From NCBI GenBank assembly GCA_005656395.1, contig SRSI01000052.1, positions 124,001 to 188,000 of the forward strand: a stretch of 64,000 bases of DNA. The letters run 5' to 3'. The notes beneath the pieces are model-generated. The model was not told where the DNA came from. It worked only from the letters and a program-made list of their open reading frames with translations, and did not search any database. Made by a program: the position numbers and the translations under genes. The first letter of the stretch is position 1. Every line of letters begins with the position of its first letter. The DNA is from Strongyloides papillosus (taxonomy: Eukaryota > Nematoda > Chromadorea > Rhabditida > Strongyloididae). This document shows, in pieces, positions 46,816 through 61,015 of this stretch.

Positions 46816-47794
46816 TTATGTAAATGTGACAGTGTCCTTATCCAAATGTCCAATATCACCTATACAACGGATGCTGACATTACCATTCGGCCTGATGATC
46901 AACCATGTGATCGAAGTGTTTCCTAATGACATTCTAAGCCATGCCTCTGGTGGTAATTGAAGAGCGCGGCAAATAAAGTATCTAATGACATTAGCATGAC
47001 AAACGATAAGCTCATATGAATCTTTTTCTTGTTTTGGTTCTGCTCTATGGATGTATTTCCGAAATGCAGCTTCAATTCTTGCTCCATCCTCGAAGAACTC
47101 CTCAAAAATAGAATCATTTTACAAATAAATGTAACCGTTCATTTGCCTAATTCATGAAACGGTTGTAAGACCTACCTGTGCTAAAGGCTTCCAATGACTA
47201 ACAGCTGGTTCTGGAGGATATGGTGCCCCTTCTTCAAGCATTGAATCACTTTTTGATTCTATCTCTTTCATTTCCTTCATCATTAGTTGGGCAGTCTCGG
47301 TAGCTCGATTCATAGTTGAGTAAATAACTCTATCATATTCAATACCATTTGATGAAAGCCTCTTCCCTAATAAGATCGCTTGTTTTTTTCCAAGATCAGT
47401 CAAATTTTTATCAATGCTTTTTAAATGGTATTGTCCATGTCTAATAAGAAAAATATTGCGTGTTGCCTTGGGAGTAACTTCTTTTAGTAATTCTTTTCTT
47501 TCTTCTTCTGTAGCGTTATTCCATTTACTCGGTTTTATCATTAATTTTGAATCACGCCTAAATTCATAGTTAAAAATTAGAAATAAATATTTAAAATACC
47601 TACAAGTCCCAATTACTATCCCATTTTTTCTCAATTGGAAAATACGTTTCTTTCTTGAATTTTTCTTTCTCAAATTTTACATCCATACCAGCTGATTCTT
47701 TAGCATGGGCCTCTCTTAATGTTTCGTTGTAACTACACATTACCCCAGCTGCAGCCGCCAATGGAAAAGAAATTCCGACTGCTTTTCTGAGCAT
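46816..47794 (-). CDS. PGAM5-type mitochondrial Ser/Thr phosphatase
   Basis: Exons 47794-47604, 47557-47176 and 47100-46816 (introns 46 and 75 nt) join to 285 aa, near the 289 of human PGAM5. The N-terminal hydrophobic segment ([17 protein letters not shown]) is the mitochondrial membrane anchor. A WDSNWD motif corresponds to the WDxNWD oligomerisation motif. The phosphoglycerate-mutase-like core has the catalytic [43 protein letters not shown], and the second catalytic His in [24 protein letters not shown]5 is a protein phosphatase in mitochondrial quality control. The third exon start (TTTTTGAG acceptor) was chosen because it gives the family spacing [17 protein letters not shown]. Confidence 0.94.
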
Positions 47795-48345
47795 TATGTA
47801 AATATTCTAAAAGATTTATTATTCGGAAATCTAGATGATAAATTTAAAAAACCCTACTATTATACATGAACATAAATAAACAAAGATAACAATAACTACT
47901 TTATCACATTAAAAGTATATTAAATTAATAAGATATTGATAAGAATAAATTAGAAGCTCACTATATGCATAAGCAACTAAACAAAGTCTGTGCTCATAAT
48001 TCCAAAGAAAAATTCTTCATAAGATCTGAATTTTTGAGCGGTAATGAAAATCCCCAAACTATGGTATTATACAATGAATTAAATTTGATGAAATGGATGA
48101 TATGTAATTTACCAAACACTTTGAGTGGTATTAACTATTCTTTCGCTTGATACTTTTTTTTCTCTCATTATTAAATACCAAGATATTTTTTAATGCACTC
48201 TCTATAGATTATCTTGACTGTTCATTATCATATTGTTTTTATATATTTGATATTTGCTTCAGTTGGAATTATTTCATTGAATTTAATGAATTTTCATATC
48301 TAAATATCCATACTTTTCAGAAGTTTAGAATTCCAATTTACTAAG
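47795..48345. other. Intergenic, divergent promoter region
   Basis: 550 bp between the divergent PGAM5 and importin genes. Two short plus-strand frames here have no recognisable content and look accidental. A TACTTTTCAG tract (48311-48320) 26 bp before the importin start could be a trans-splice acceptor. Confidence 0.4.
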
Positions 48346-49990
48346 ATGTCTCTTAATGAAAGAAATCGTAGCGGTGAAGAAAATGATCGCATGAAACAGT
48401 ATAAGAATGCTGGGAAACATGACGTTAGTTTACATTTTACCAATGCAATTGTCTATAATGATGATAACTTTTTTTTAGGATTTGCGTAGAAGACGTGCCG
48501 AATGCTCAGTTGAGTTAAGAAAACAAAAACGTGAAAATGACCTGATGAAGCGTCGTATGATTACAGATACGGATCTTGACAGTCATGCAGATGACATTGA
48601 AGTCGAGAATACCGTTGATAGTATTTCCAACATTAAAAAGGAATCTAAAGTTAAAATAACACCGGAAGAAGCTGTTAGAATTCTATCAAACAATCCAACA
48701 TTAGATCAAATGAGAGAAACATTTGAAGCTATCAGACGTTTACTTTCTAGAACAAAAAGTCCACCTGTTGATGAAGTAATAAATGCCGGATTACTAGGAG
48801 CATTAGTTGAAGGCCTCAAGGTTCCAGATCATAAAGTTCAGTTTGAATGCGCCTGGTCCTTGACAAACGTTGTATCTGGAACATCTGCACAGACAGTTGC
48901 TGGAGTAGAGGCTGGATGTTGCCCACTGCTTTTGGAATTGTGTAAGGGATCTGATATTGCTTTAGCTGACCAGTGTCTTTGGGCTATGGCTAATATTGTT
49001 GGTGATTCACATGAGCTGAGGGATTATACTATTGGACTCGGTATCATTGATGTCCTTGAATATATGAATTCTCATATCGGAAACTACAAAGTTGAGACAG
49101 TTAGAACAATAGCCTGGACTCTCTCTAATCTTTGTCGTCATAAACAACCTCATCCACCATTAGATGTTATGAAGAAAATATTCCCTCTAGTATTATCAAT
49201 GATGCAATTCAATGACAAAGCTGTTGTCCAAGATGCGTGCTGGGCTTTATCATACATGACAGATGGATCTGATGACCAAATAATGATTGCAGCAACAAAA
49301 GAATGTATCAAAATTTTGGTTGCTATGATAAGCTCTAACCGCGATAGTTGTGTGGCACCTGCTTTACGTGTCTTTGGAAATTTTGCAACCGGGAATGACT
49401 ATTTAACACAACTTGTAGTTGATTCTGGTATCTTGAAGAAAGTCTTAGCCAATCTTATTGCTAATGAAAAACCAGTGATTGTAAAAGAATGCGCTTGGTT
49501 GTTGTCAAACATTCTTGCTGGTAATCAACAACAGATTCAGGCGGTTATTGATGCTGGGTTGTTATTACCAATTTTAACTATTTTCAAAAGAGGTGATTTT
49601 AAATCAATATATGAGGCTTCATGGGCAGTTTCTAATTTGGTTCAAGGTGGAACTTCTAAACAAATATTTGAGCTTTGGAAAGTTGGTGGTTTGGAAATAT
49701 TGTGCTTACCACTTAGGGGCTCTGTAAACAATGATGTTTTTGTCAACCTTCTTGATACGATATATGGAGTTTTGAACACTGCTCGTGAGTACTATCCAGA
49801 AGTTTTTACTGAGATGAAGGATCAGATAGAAGAGTGTGGTGGACTTGACACCATAGAACACTTACAACAAAGTGAATCTGAAAAAGTTTACCAACAAGCT
49901 TATAGAATTGTTAGCGAATTCTTTAACGACGATGAAGAAGACGATTTAGTTGATGAAAATGATCAACAAAGGAGTAGTTTTAACTTTTAA
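48346..49990 (+). CDS. Importin alpha (karyopherin alpha)
   Basis: Exons 48346-48423 and 48479-49990 (55-nt intron beginning GTTAGT) join to 529 aa, the family length. A basic importin-beta-binding domain covers about residues 1-65 (RMKQYKNAGKHD, LRRRRAECSVELRKQKREND). About ten armadillo repeats follow with the conserved Trp/Asn array that grips NLS peptides: CAWSLTNVVSG, QCLWAMANIVGD, IAWTLSNLCRHKQPHP, ACWALSYMTDGSDDQI, CAWLLSNILAGNQQQIQ and ASWAVSNLVQGG. An acidic C-terminus (NDDEEDDLVDEND) is the CAS/export region. It carries cargo with importin beta through nuclear pores. Some array positions differ from consensus, which may indicate a germline-type paralogue; this was not resolved. Confidence 0.96.
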
Positions 49991-50697
49991 ATATTTTCTT
50001 CTATCTTTTTTCGTGAAGGTTTACATTGTTAGAATTATATAATTAACCAATAAAATTTGTCAATATTAATATTTGCTCTAAGTATTATTATACACATTTA
50101 TTGCAAAGGTAACTACATCAAGACATGCTTTATATTTTTTTATTGTCATTTCGATAATATTTATGATGTTTGTCTTTTTCGTTACAAAATTGTTTTACAG
50201 GGATCCGAATAATCTTTGGCAGTGTGTAAGTATAAATTTATAGTTATAACTTGGGTGTGTGTCACGTTTTTTGTACCATGCTTTATGTAGGTAAAAGTGA
50301 CTTTACGAGAGACGAAAATTTTTGTCTAATTGTATAAAAATATACATGAGACAATTTGTAGAAGTGTTCTTGTTTGACATAATTTTGTTCTTATAGATAA
50401 TATATTATTTCTTTACAAATATTAAAAATACCAAAACCAATTATTTTATTGACATAAAAAATGTTTTTCAAAAGTAGAATATTTATCATATATAGCAAAA
50501 TAAATTCTATTTTATATATTTATTTGCTTTATAATCAAAATATTTTAACAGTTTTATTCTTTTTTTTGCATATCCATTTTATTATATATTTTTAATTGGT
50601 AAATCGTATTTCTATATTCAAATTCCCTTTTTATTTAATACCTACACAGTGTTTTATCATATTGTTTTAGTTTCTTTTTTTTTCGTAAAACACTATA
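49991..50697. other. Intergenic, no gene seen
   Basis: 707 bp of AT-rich sequence between the tandem importin alpha and IQGAP genes. No features recognised. Confidence 0.45.
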
Positions 50698-53600
50698 ATG
50701 GATGATAGTATTAACATACAAAATGGACAATCTTTTGACATTGATAATTCAAATAATAGTCAATGGCAATTAGATGGAAACGCTAACGGTATACGAATTG
50801 AAAAATTGGACTATAAAATTGGTGAATTAAGTGCAGAATTAATGGATGAGAAAAGGAAAAATAGAAAAGCATATGATTATTTGTGTAGATTAAGTGAAGT
50901 AAGAACATGGATTGGTGAAATATTAAATGAAGAAGATATTCCAGCTCCAATAGATCTTGAAGCAAATCTTTCAAATGGTGTTTTACTTGCTAGAATTGGT
51001 AATAAGATTTCGCAGACAGAAGTTCCGCTGTCAAAAATTTACGACATTGATCAAGTAGGTTTATTTTTGCTTTTTATACAATCATTTAAAATTTAACCGA
51101 AAGTTGGTTATTATTTTTCACTGAGTCATAGTATTACTCATTTAATAGTTTGTAAAGTGATAAGTTAAAATGTAGAAATTTTTATGGAAATATTTTTAAT
51201 GACTAATTTTATGAAATAAGAAATTTTCATGTACATATTTGTTATCTTTATTCTACCCATCATGGTTGATATATTTTTATTGTAATATTTATTGCATTTT
51301 AGTTAAAACATAAGAAAGAAGGATTACATTATAGACACACTGATAATATAATGTTATGGAGGAATAGTTTAACATATGTTAAGTTTCCAGAAATTATAAT
51401 TCCTGAAACTGTCGATGTTTATCAAGGAAAAAATTGTGGAACAATTTACTGTCTCTATACATTAGCAGTATATTTATTTAGATTAAGGAAAGGACCACCA
51501 ATAAAAAATCAAAGTGGTAGTATTGAATTTAGACAATGTGATATTGATAAAATGAAAGAAAGATTAGGAGACATGAATCTCCCTTCTTTTCACAATGTAG
51601 ACGATATATTAAGCAATAGATTTGAAACTGATAGAAAAGAAAGAGCGAGAATTGTTTTGTTGATTAATCAGTTATTGGAAGAAAGTAGTGAGATTAAAAC
51701 AGAAGAATTGAAGAGCTTATTAACCAATACAGACGGTGATTTCTTATTCTTCAAAGAAGATTATATCATAAGTTACTGGAATTCATTATTAGCAGCAAAG
51801 GGAACCGACGGAAATATTCTAAGTCATGAAGACATACAACTTGTGATTAATGATGTTAATGATGGAGAAAATCTAAGCAATTTAAATAAATATTTACTTG
51901 GTAGTACTGATCTTAATAATTTAAAAGTAATTTTATATGAACTTTACGGTGAAAAAGTTACTGAAAGTGTTACAAAACTCTATGATACACTACTAAGAGA
52001 AAAAAGATTGGAAAAAGATGGAGATTTGAATTTGGAGGAAGTTTTGGAAATCATTCTTCTAGGTAACGCATGCATGAAAGTTAAGTTATGCGTAACTCAG
52101 GGTTCTGTGGAGGATGTATACGAAGCTTTAAGTGACGAATCCTTAAAGCTTATTGATTACATTAATGATAATGCTAAAAATATTTATTATATTGGACTGA
52201 CAAATGAAATACATAATGATGACAATGTTATGGGTCCAAATGAACTAAAAACATTTATTATCAAAATGAATAATCTTTCAAATAAAGATCTAAAAGTTAT
52301 GGAAATGATCGAGAAGTTAAGAAATGGTGAAAATAGTGACAAATTGGAAATAATGTTTAGAGATTTAGAAATTGAGGAGACCAAAGATGAATATTTACTT
52401 TTGTATTTTTCTACAATTTCGAAAGAAAGTTCAATAAGATTTGTTGATTATAATGATGTTGTAAATATTGTTAACGACATAAATTCGAAAGCTAATGAGG
52501 CTAAGAAAAATGGTCAAGAATTATGGCTTATAAATTCTGCTTTAAGAAATGAAGAACCATACAAATTAATTGAAGTTTTGAAATCCACTCATTGGTATAG
52601 TGATGGAGTAGTAAGAGATCATGTTTTAAATTGGTATCCAGCAACTTTTGATAAAGCAATTGCAGAAAAAGGAATAGACGTAAACAAAGAATTGAAATGG
52701 ATAAAATATGAAACTGATGTTGGTGTATTTTATATAAATGATAGTGATTTTTCTCTAGGCCCACAGGAAGTTTTTGAAGATAATTATATAACTGAATTGG
52801 ATGTAGAAGAAATAATTGAAGCAACAAATAATGGCTTTGATGATTACTATAAGATAAACGAAAATAGCATCATTAAGGGCCAAAAAGTTATAAGAAAACA
52901 TCTCGAAAATAAAGCCAACATTAGAGATATTGAAGAAAGAACAAAAGCTGCTAAAATTATACAAGATAATTTTAGAAAATATCGTAGAAAACAGAATCTA
53001 GACACTCTACAAAATTGCTCTGATCCACCATTAAGTTTGGTGAGGAAATTTGTTGATCTCCTTCGGCATACGGATTTAGATTTTGAAGAAGAACTTACTG
53101 CTGAAAGGGCTAAAAGTCATGTTACAAGATTAATAACTAGTAATAGAAATATGGATTTAGACCTTGACGAATTAGATCACAAGATAGGACTTCTCGTTAG
53201 ACATAGAATTAGTTTAGAAGAAGTAATGGCTCATAAAAATAAAGTTGCAAACAAAATTTCAACATATCTTAACGTCCAAGTTTCTACAAAAAGAAAAGAA
53301 AAAATTCAATTAAATGTTTTGCAACAGTTAATATTTCATTTACAAACTGAACCTCACTATTTAAGCAATCTTTATTTTACTTCTGATGATGAGAATTTAT
53401 ATGAAAAAGCATTATTACCATTATTTAATTTTGTTTCTGAGAAAAGAGAAGAGTTTCTGTTTGTTAGGTTATGTAGAGAAATTCTCAAAGAATATATAGA
53501 CTCTCTGAATGATCCAAAAAAATTCATTAATATTAATGATCAAAATGGGTATAAGCTAGTAAAACTTTTACGTAGTTTCTTTCAGACATTACCTTCATAC

Positions 53601-55294
53601 GATGTTCTTGGAATTTCCATTAAAGACGTCCATGCTTCGTACCATTCTGCAGATCATTCATTAAGAATAAATTTAAACCCCACTTGTATGTTCGAGGAAA
53701 AATATAAAAGATCTCCAACTGACATTTATGAAGCTTTAGCTGATGATGATATTTTAAAAGTTTTAAATGAATCTAAGAATTTTATCATACAGTGGTCTAA
53801 GGAGTTTGCCAATCAATTACTGAGTAATTTAAGTTTACCTAAAAGTGTAAGGTATCTCATGAAAGTTACTCAAGTTGAATTAAGGAACAAATTTGCAAAC
53901 TTAAGCTCAAATAAAGTTTCAAGTATGGTATCATTTTTTTTGTGGAAATGTTATATTGAGCCAGCTTTAGTGGATGGTAAAATTTTTAAACGAGAGAGTG
54001 GATTAAATTTTAGTGATGATCAAAGTGAAAGATTGAATATGATATCTAAATTAATTGGATATGCTTCAATGGGTAAAAGTTATGGTTCTCAAGAACCACA
54101 TTTATTTTCTTTAAATGATACTATAGTAGAAATACATAAGAAATTTTTAGATTTGGCTAATGACTCATTAGAAAACATAAATTTGGATAATATCTATGAA
54201 ATTACTCAGTATTCATCAATTTTGTCTTCTCAAAAACCTACTCTTTATATTGCATTAGAAAATTTGAAATATTTGGTTAATTTATTGAAAAAAAATAAGG
54301 AATCTGTTTTTTGATGAATCAGGAAGTAGACTGAAAAAGTTGTTTGAAACAATAGATATAGTATATGATGAAGAAAAAATTGGTGATCATTTAACACTAT
54401 CTCTTTCTGCAATGCCACCAGAGGAAGTATCACCTTCAATTGATTCAAAGGAATTATTTGTTCAAACAAAAGATATTTTATTGATCTTTTATTATGTGGA
54501 GTATATGGTGATACAGTTCCTGAAGTTTTATCAACTAAAATAAATGAACAACATGAAGAGGTCTATACAAATATATTAAGAATTCCGATGACAATTTTGC
54601 CTCATGGAAGAAGAAAAAAGAGAAGATTTGTGAAAATCTAATATCATTGGCAAATGTCGGTATAGTTTCGCGTAATAACGACTACCAAACATTAGTTAAT
54701 CAAATTGCAGATGAAATTATAAGACAAGGAGAATATCGACAAAATCGTGCTAAACAAATTAATCACTTCCAAGAAACTATAAAACGTTTGGAAGAATAAA
54801 AGAAAGGATTATGAAGATCGCTTAGAAAAATATAAACTCTTTTTGGATTCATGTTGGAAAATATGAAGAAAAATAGTTTAAAGCCAAGAATTAAATCAGA
54901 ATCTCACAGAGCATCAAAACTTTTAATGATAGGGAAAAATTATTGAATCCTAAAAGTATTAAAGTAAATGGTGAAAAGATGTTAAAGAAAGAAATTTTAA
55001 AAAGTTCAATTTTTCGTGCTAAAGAGTAAGTTTATAACAATCACATAATACATATATTTTTTAGACTGTCGAAAATTTAATTTCGAACTAAATTTCAACT
55101 GGTGTTAATAAATTGATCAGTTTGAAGTTGTTGTTAAAAAGCCTAAAGTAGATCCTGTTACGGTTTTTATTAATTTCCAAGAATTACTAGAAACATGAAT
55201 ATAATCAAACGATTTCCATTCCTATTACGGATGAAATTTCTGTTTAATGTCGGGCCTTGATTGGTTATATTAACAAAAATTTTACGCTAAATAA
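50698..55294 (+). CDS. IQGAP-like scaffold, 3' end interrupted by indels
   Basis: Exons 50698-51054 and 51303 onward (248-nt intron) encode 119 plus 987 intact codons, to a stop at 54312. The N-terminal calponin-homology domain has YLCRLSEVRTWIGEIL, SNGVLLARIGNKIS, KKEGLHYRHTDNIMLWRN and PETVDVY. One IQ motif (AAKIIQDNFRKYRRKQ) precedes a RasGAP-like domain (SVRYLMKVTQVELRNKFANL, then LWKCYIEPAL). From 54311 to 55294 the RasGAP C-terminal domain is still readable but only by switching frames about eight times. The first break is a T6 run at 54306-54311 where T5 restores the frame. The end reads NKNF-YAK if one T is added near 55283, matching the NKKFYGK end of human IQGAP1. IQGAP links Cdc42/Rac, actin and calmodulin. 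Nearest C. elegans relative: pes-7. Confidence 0.85.
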
Positions 55295-58200
55295 TTTATC
55301 TGTTTATTACTTTTTATTATATCCAGCCATTAATAATAAAAATATCAGTTTACAGCATTTTTTCTCCTAACTTTGAGGTAATCCTTTTTATTTTAACACA
55401 CCAATTTCTTGGTTTAGTTATCTCTATTATTTGTAATAATTTGCAATTCACAAATCATTGTTGCATCACAACTGTTAACTTTTTAAACTTGATAGACCTT
55501 TTCACCTATTAACAGGTCATATTTATGGAACGTGATATGTCTTCGATGAATTGGAACCTGGCGTGTTAAAATTGAACAATAAATCAACTTGTTATGTAAA
55601 AAGTTCGTTAACTTTATTAAGATGACCTTTTTATATTAATTGTTTTATTAATGTCTTTTTGTAATTTCTATTGTAATTACGTAATATCTGTTAAGAAATG
55701 TGTATCTGACAGTTTAAACTGTTACTTGATCTTATTTCGTTTTCCTCCTTTATTCAACTATTTGAATTCGAAAAAAAGTAAAGATAATAAATCTTCCTAT
55801 GTCATTTTATTAAACAATCTTTAACAATTACTGTTATGTTTAAAAAATAATTTTTAAAGTATGTCAATTTTAAGTATTGTAGCAAAGTGGGTCATCTTGT
55901 AAATGATCTAATAATTATGTATAAGTTGCTTTAATACAAGATACTAGCATATCATTATTAGAAGACGAGTGTTAAGAAGAAGATGTTTAAGTATGTTGTA
56001 TTTATGTATAAATATACTGTTAAAATACTACAAATTTTGTTAATTTAATAAGTAATGTATAATTTAAAGGTAATTTAATTTAAAGATAAAATATTTTAAA
56101 AGTTTTTGTGCTCAAATATCATATGCATATGTTTTATTAGTAACTTATAATCTTTTCAAATTATGTTTGATCTTATTAATCTTTACCATCCACATGGTAT
56201 GATTGTATAAAATTGACTGATTATAATACTATTCGGTTTCTTTTACATAAGCATAACTTCCTTTAAAATAAAAAGATATATTAAGAGGATAACCAGATAA
56301 TCTTTTTTTAGTCTTTGTTGACCGTGAATTGCATAGATGGAACAATAAACAAATGAAGGGTAAATTTAAAAGAGCAAGTGATTAAGCTTAAGATGAACCT
56401 GTCAATTACCGTCTTTGGATAGATACTAATGCATTTTAGATATAATAAAGTGGTTGATTAGAAATAAAAGTTCAATACAACTAAATAACTTATCCGATTT
56501 TAAATGTTGAAGAATTCTAATTAAGGTGATCAGGAGATAAGAAGAAGATACTAATATCGTAACAATTAAATTAATGCCGAAAATTTTAAGTCGATTTTGT
56601 GAATAATGAAACTTATCTTATAATTAATATTGAAAAATTGTAATTTTAAATTTTTTATTCTCTCCTTAAATGAAATTTATTTTTTTAACTAATTACTAGA
56701 ATTGAAATTAGGATAACATATATTTAAACAATATATTAATTTATGACTTCCTTATCAAATTCATTTGCTATATCACCATTCAATGATACTCTTCGTAGTA
56801 GTGTAATCTTTTTTTTTCTCGAATTTGTTAATCAAGAAATTGATGTTTATTTGTAAAAAAACAAATATTCCACACATTTTCATTTAATTATCTGTATCAT
56901 TTATACTAATAACATGAATTGCCGTTCTATACTGTAAAAACAAACTAACTGTTTTGATAAAACCAATTAAGAAAAACTTCATGTATCACATGTTAATAAA
57001 TCAAATACGACATAATGAGAAAAAAATCTGATAATTTATTTTATTTAATACATTTGATAATCCCTTTTTAAATATGTTTAACTATCAATGTTAGTTTATG
57101 TATGAATAATTATCAACATCAAAAATAGGTTGATTTTAATGTTAGTTAGAAAAGTTTCAATTATATATCAAATTTACTACAAAATAAACTTAAACTTTTA
57201 AAATAAAAGGATAACTTCAGTTGTGAAAATGATTAATTATCTGATTAATGAAAAAAGATAAAAAAAACATGTAATGAATAATCATTTACAATGAAGTTTA
57301 ATAAATGTTATTTTAAGCGATTTACAAATTATAATTAGTTAGGATACAATTTGATGAATATTAGTGTCATTATTTTTTATATATTTTGTCATTTAAAATT
57401 ATTTCTTTATTTTAATGTACATATTTATATAATAAATTTATACTTCATAAAAAGATCTTTTTATGTCACGTTAACTATCATTTCAATAATAATTCCAATT
57501 TTGTTTTGCCATTGTTAATAATCTCTAGGGAAACTTTTTTCATTTTGTGCTTTCTTGTCTACACAAAACATAATAATATTTTTAATGTTAAAATGATAGA
57601 GTAATATTGGTATAATTTATAATATATAAAGGATTTTAAAGATGGGAAATAGACGTTTAATTATTTATGTTAAATATATTGTTTTTAACTAAAATTAAAA
57701 TGATATTTTTATAAAAATAAAACCATCTTACACATAATAAAAAATTTTCTATAGATATATAAAAAATAGTGTTGCTATAAAATTTAACTATTAATTTCTT
57801 TGTATTATATTAGTATCAGAAAACTGTAAACAGATTTTATTTTTACTTATTAAACTTAATTTATGTAGATATTTAAAATTTTTACCAAAACAGAGAATCA
57901 TTAACTATCCCTTTTCAAACTACATTCCCATAAATATTTTTATTCAAAATTGCCAAGCTATCTTACCATATCTTTTAATATCTTTACCAAACAAACCATC
58001 ATGTATTTATTTGTGTAATACAAACTTGCCTACACAAAATATTTGCTTCTTTTCCATGAATTAACTTTCTATGATAACATTTATCATGATAATAATAATT
58101 AAACATCCTCTATTACAATGTCAGGAAATTGAGATGTGCAAGATTACTGTGCCTCTTTTAATTATATTCTACTAACTCAACGTATCATATTTTATGAAAG

Positions 58201-58995
58201 AATAAAAAATAAAGTTTATTTTATTAAATGTAAATATAAGGGAAAAGTGATAATATGATAAATAGAACATGCTATTACATGTTGGTTGATAATGTTGATC
58301 ATAATCATTTTCATTAAGAAACAGAAAAAAGATAATAATGATAAGTAGAAAAGTATTTGTGTTAAAGTATGTAATATTTAAAATAATTATTAATGCTTTA
58401 TAATCTATAGAAAGAGAAATTAATGATAATTAATTCAAAAAATAATCCTTGAAAAAGATACGAAAAGAAAAAACTATAATTAATATTTATTTGCCATATT
58501 TTTTCGTAAAAAACATAAATATTTTATATTATGATATAAACAAAAGAAACTATTTATTTTTGAGTATATAATATGGATATAGATAAAAATCTGTTTGTTC
58601 CTTCTTCATAATAATGTATTTAAAATGACAATCTTTTATTAAAAATATAGATTTTCTTTAAAATTACTATTATAATAATATCAATTGTTAATATTACATT
58701 TTAATACAAAGTTTTTTAAAAAAAAAGTTTGCATTTTACTATTCAAAACGAAAACAATTAAAAAAAAACTTAATATTAAAGATTACATTAGAATACCCTT
58801 GAGCAATTAATATGCCGTAATTATTGTAAAATTTAAACATTCTACATAAAAATTAATTTAAATTATCAGTAATAAAAAACTCTCAATAAGAATATTATAT
58901 TAAAATATACGAAATTTACAGTAAAAAAGATCATATCATTTGATAATTTGAAGCTAATGTTGTTTTTTTTTTATAAAATAATGGGATTTATTAGA
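55295..58995. other. 3.7 kb AT-rich region, no gene seen
   Basis: Between the IQGAP end and the Iroquois gene end (convergent). No coding-like frame, RNA gene or large repeat was recognised on either strand. Together with the empty 5' side it leaves the Iroquois gene isolated, which is common around developmental homeobox genes. Confidence 0.45.
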
Positions 58996-61015
58996 TTATT
59001 CACTATTTTCATTGTTAGATGTTGTATTATCTTCAGATTTTTGTGAATTTGTGTTACATTCTGGAGAAGATGGTTTTGATGTTGTTGATTTTCCATTTTT
59101 TTTATCATCATTGCTAGTGAAGTTGTTAATGTTAACTGGTAGACCGATGTGTGGACTAGAATGGAGAAATAATTAGATATACGAAATATTATTTAACTGT
59201 ATATAATATTTATAATTCGATGAGTGTCACTTTAGTTGTTTAAACAACAATCGTTAAGATATCATATAATATGGTATATATGTTAAGTTAAGCACTAATC
59301 GACATTGACACTCAAGACAAATGGTTTTGAATTTTTTTATGTGTATTTTTGAAAAGGCATTCGTAACCGTAAGGAGAAGAAAGAATAAAACTACCATGTC
59401 TGTGGGGGTGCACACAATAAGTCTTTAATATTTTAAAATGAATTAAATAGAATAAAGACTAAATTGACATAATCGAAGAAGAAATTTTTTACAATTTGTG
59501 TTAACTTGTATATAAATTTTAATTACCTTTTTGATAAACTCTCATCTGATACATCATTTTTCGATGCAGCAGCTACAGCCGCAGCACGCAGTAGTAGTAG
59601 TAGAATCTAATGGCACACTAGAAGAAGGAGTTGGAATAGATGATGTTGTTGAAGAGGATGATGTTTGTGGAGCTACAGCATTAGAATTCATCATATTATG
59701 AAATAAATTATTTCCTTGCATTTGAGGAAAAGCTTGCATCATTTGTAACATTTCTGGTCGTATACCCATAGGCATTTGTCTTGACATTGCTGCTAATGCA
59801 GCCATTTGTTGTTGCCATTGAAGAAAACCGTTTGTGGAAATGGAAAATTAGGTAAAGCTTGATTTGCTGTACTCATTAAAGGATGTGGAAAGCCATTTGA
59901 AAAAACACCGGATGGAAAGGGCATATTTGATGAAGAAAGTGATATAGATGTACTGTCTTTGGTGATGAAACTAATTTATTTTCGTTATGTGATGTTGAAG
60001 TTGCAGAAGTAGATGATGGTGTTGACGTAATTGTATCTGCAATAGACCATATTTTAGATTTTTTGGAGATTGTCCTTCTGTTTTAATATTGGTGAAGTTG
60101 TCTCATTAATTGGTGTTGAAGTTCATCAATTGATGTCTTCTTTTATTGAACAATCAAAGAGATCAGATGTAGAAGATGAAGGCCTTTCATTTGGATTGAT
60201 ATCATAGATCATCCATCATCCTCACCTGTCCTATTTCTTGGAGCCCATGTCCTTTTTTTCTTTTTTAATCTTCTTCTAGCATTAGCAAACCATGTACTAA
60301 CTTGTGTAAGTGACATTTTTGTTAATAAAGCTAACATAATTTTTTCTGCCTTTGTAGGATAAGGATTCTTCCGATGTTCATTTAACCATTGTTTCAATGG
60401 AGCTGTCGTTTTCTAGTAGCATTTTTTCTTCTCCCACCCATCAAATCCACCTCCATATGGATGAAAACCTATAGAGGGATCAAACATATATGGGGGCATA
60501 ACTTCCTGCAACTGCTGTTGCCAACATATCTTGTTTCATATCCTAAAATAGTAAATTATAAAGGTTAAATAATAAACAAAAATATAAAGAAACAATCGTA
60601 AATCATTGTAATTAGTTAATAAATTTAAGATGAATCTTTATCTAAAAAGATCAAATTATGTAAGAAACAATAGATGTCGGAAGTATATAATAATAAATAA
60701 CTAAATCAAGTAATAACCTCAATTAAAAAATGTTATTTATACTATATAACAACAATTTAGAAAATAATATTTTTTACATGTGTACATCATTAAATAATAA
60801 CTTACTGGTGTTAATTGTGGATAAAGACCTGGAAATTGAAGTGTTTGTGCTTGATTTGCAGCAAAAGCTGCACGGAAATTATTTGCATCAGCAACGGCTT
60901 GAGCTGCAACAGCAGCAGCTCCAGGATTCATTAAATTGGTAGAAGGAAATCCAGAAAAACCAGGCCCTAATAAAGGGCCACTGGCAGATAGAAACCTAAT
61001 TGCATCGTTATTCAT
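58996..61015 (-). CDS. Iroquois-class (TALE) homeobox transcription factor, with indels
   Basis: Exon 1 (61015-60806, 70 codons, intact) starts [20 protein letters not shown]. Exon 2 (60542-59527) holds the homeodomain and most of the tail. Exon 3 (59155-58996) ends in a Ser/Asn-rich tail at TAA 58998-58996. The homeodomain is unmistakably Iroquois: [20 protein letters not shown], then [20 protein letters not shown] and [16 protein letters not shown] motif further on is also Iroquois-like. Exon 2 needs about nine frame changes, for example one extra C in the C5 run at 60496-60500 and one missing base near 60410 just before the homeodomain. As sequenced it would not give a full protein. Because the protein is so conserved across the breaks I treat it as a real gene with sequence errors. 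Likely orthologue: irx-1. Confidence 0.85.

Noticed and set aside
47965..48344. Two consecutive plus-strand frames before importin alpha
   Set aside because: Low-complexity, no motifs, no splice sites linking them to the importin gene; the importin start at 48346 is well supported.
54245..54543. Independent small genes at the end of IQGAP
   Set aside because: They are frame-shifted continuations of the IQGAP C-terminal domain or its antisense.
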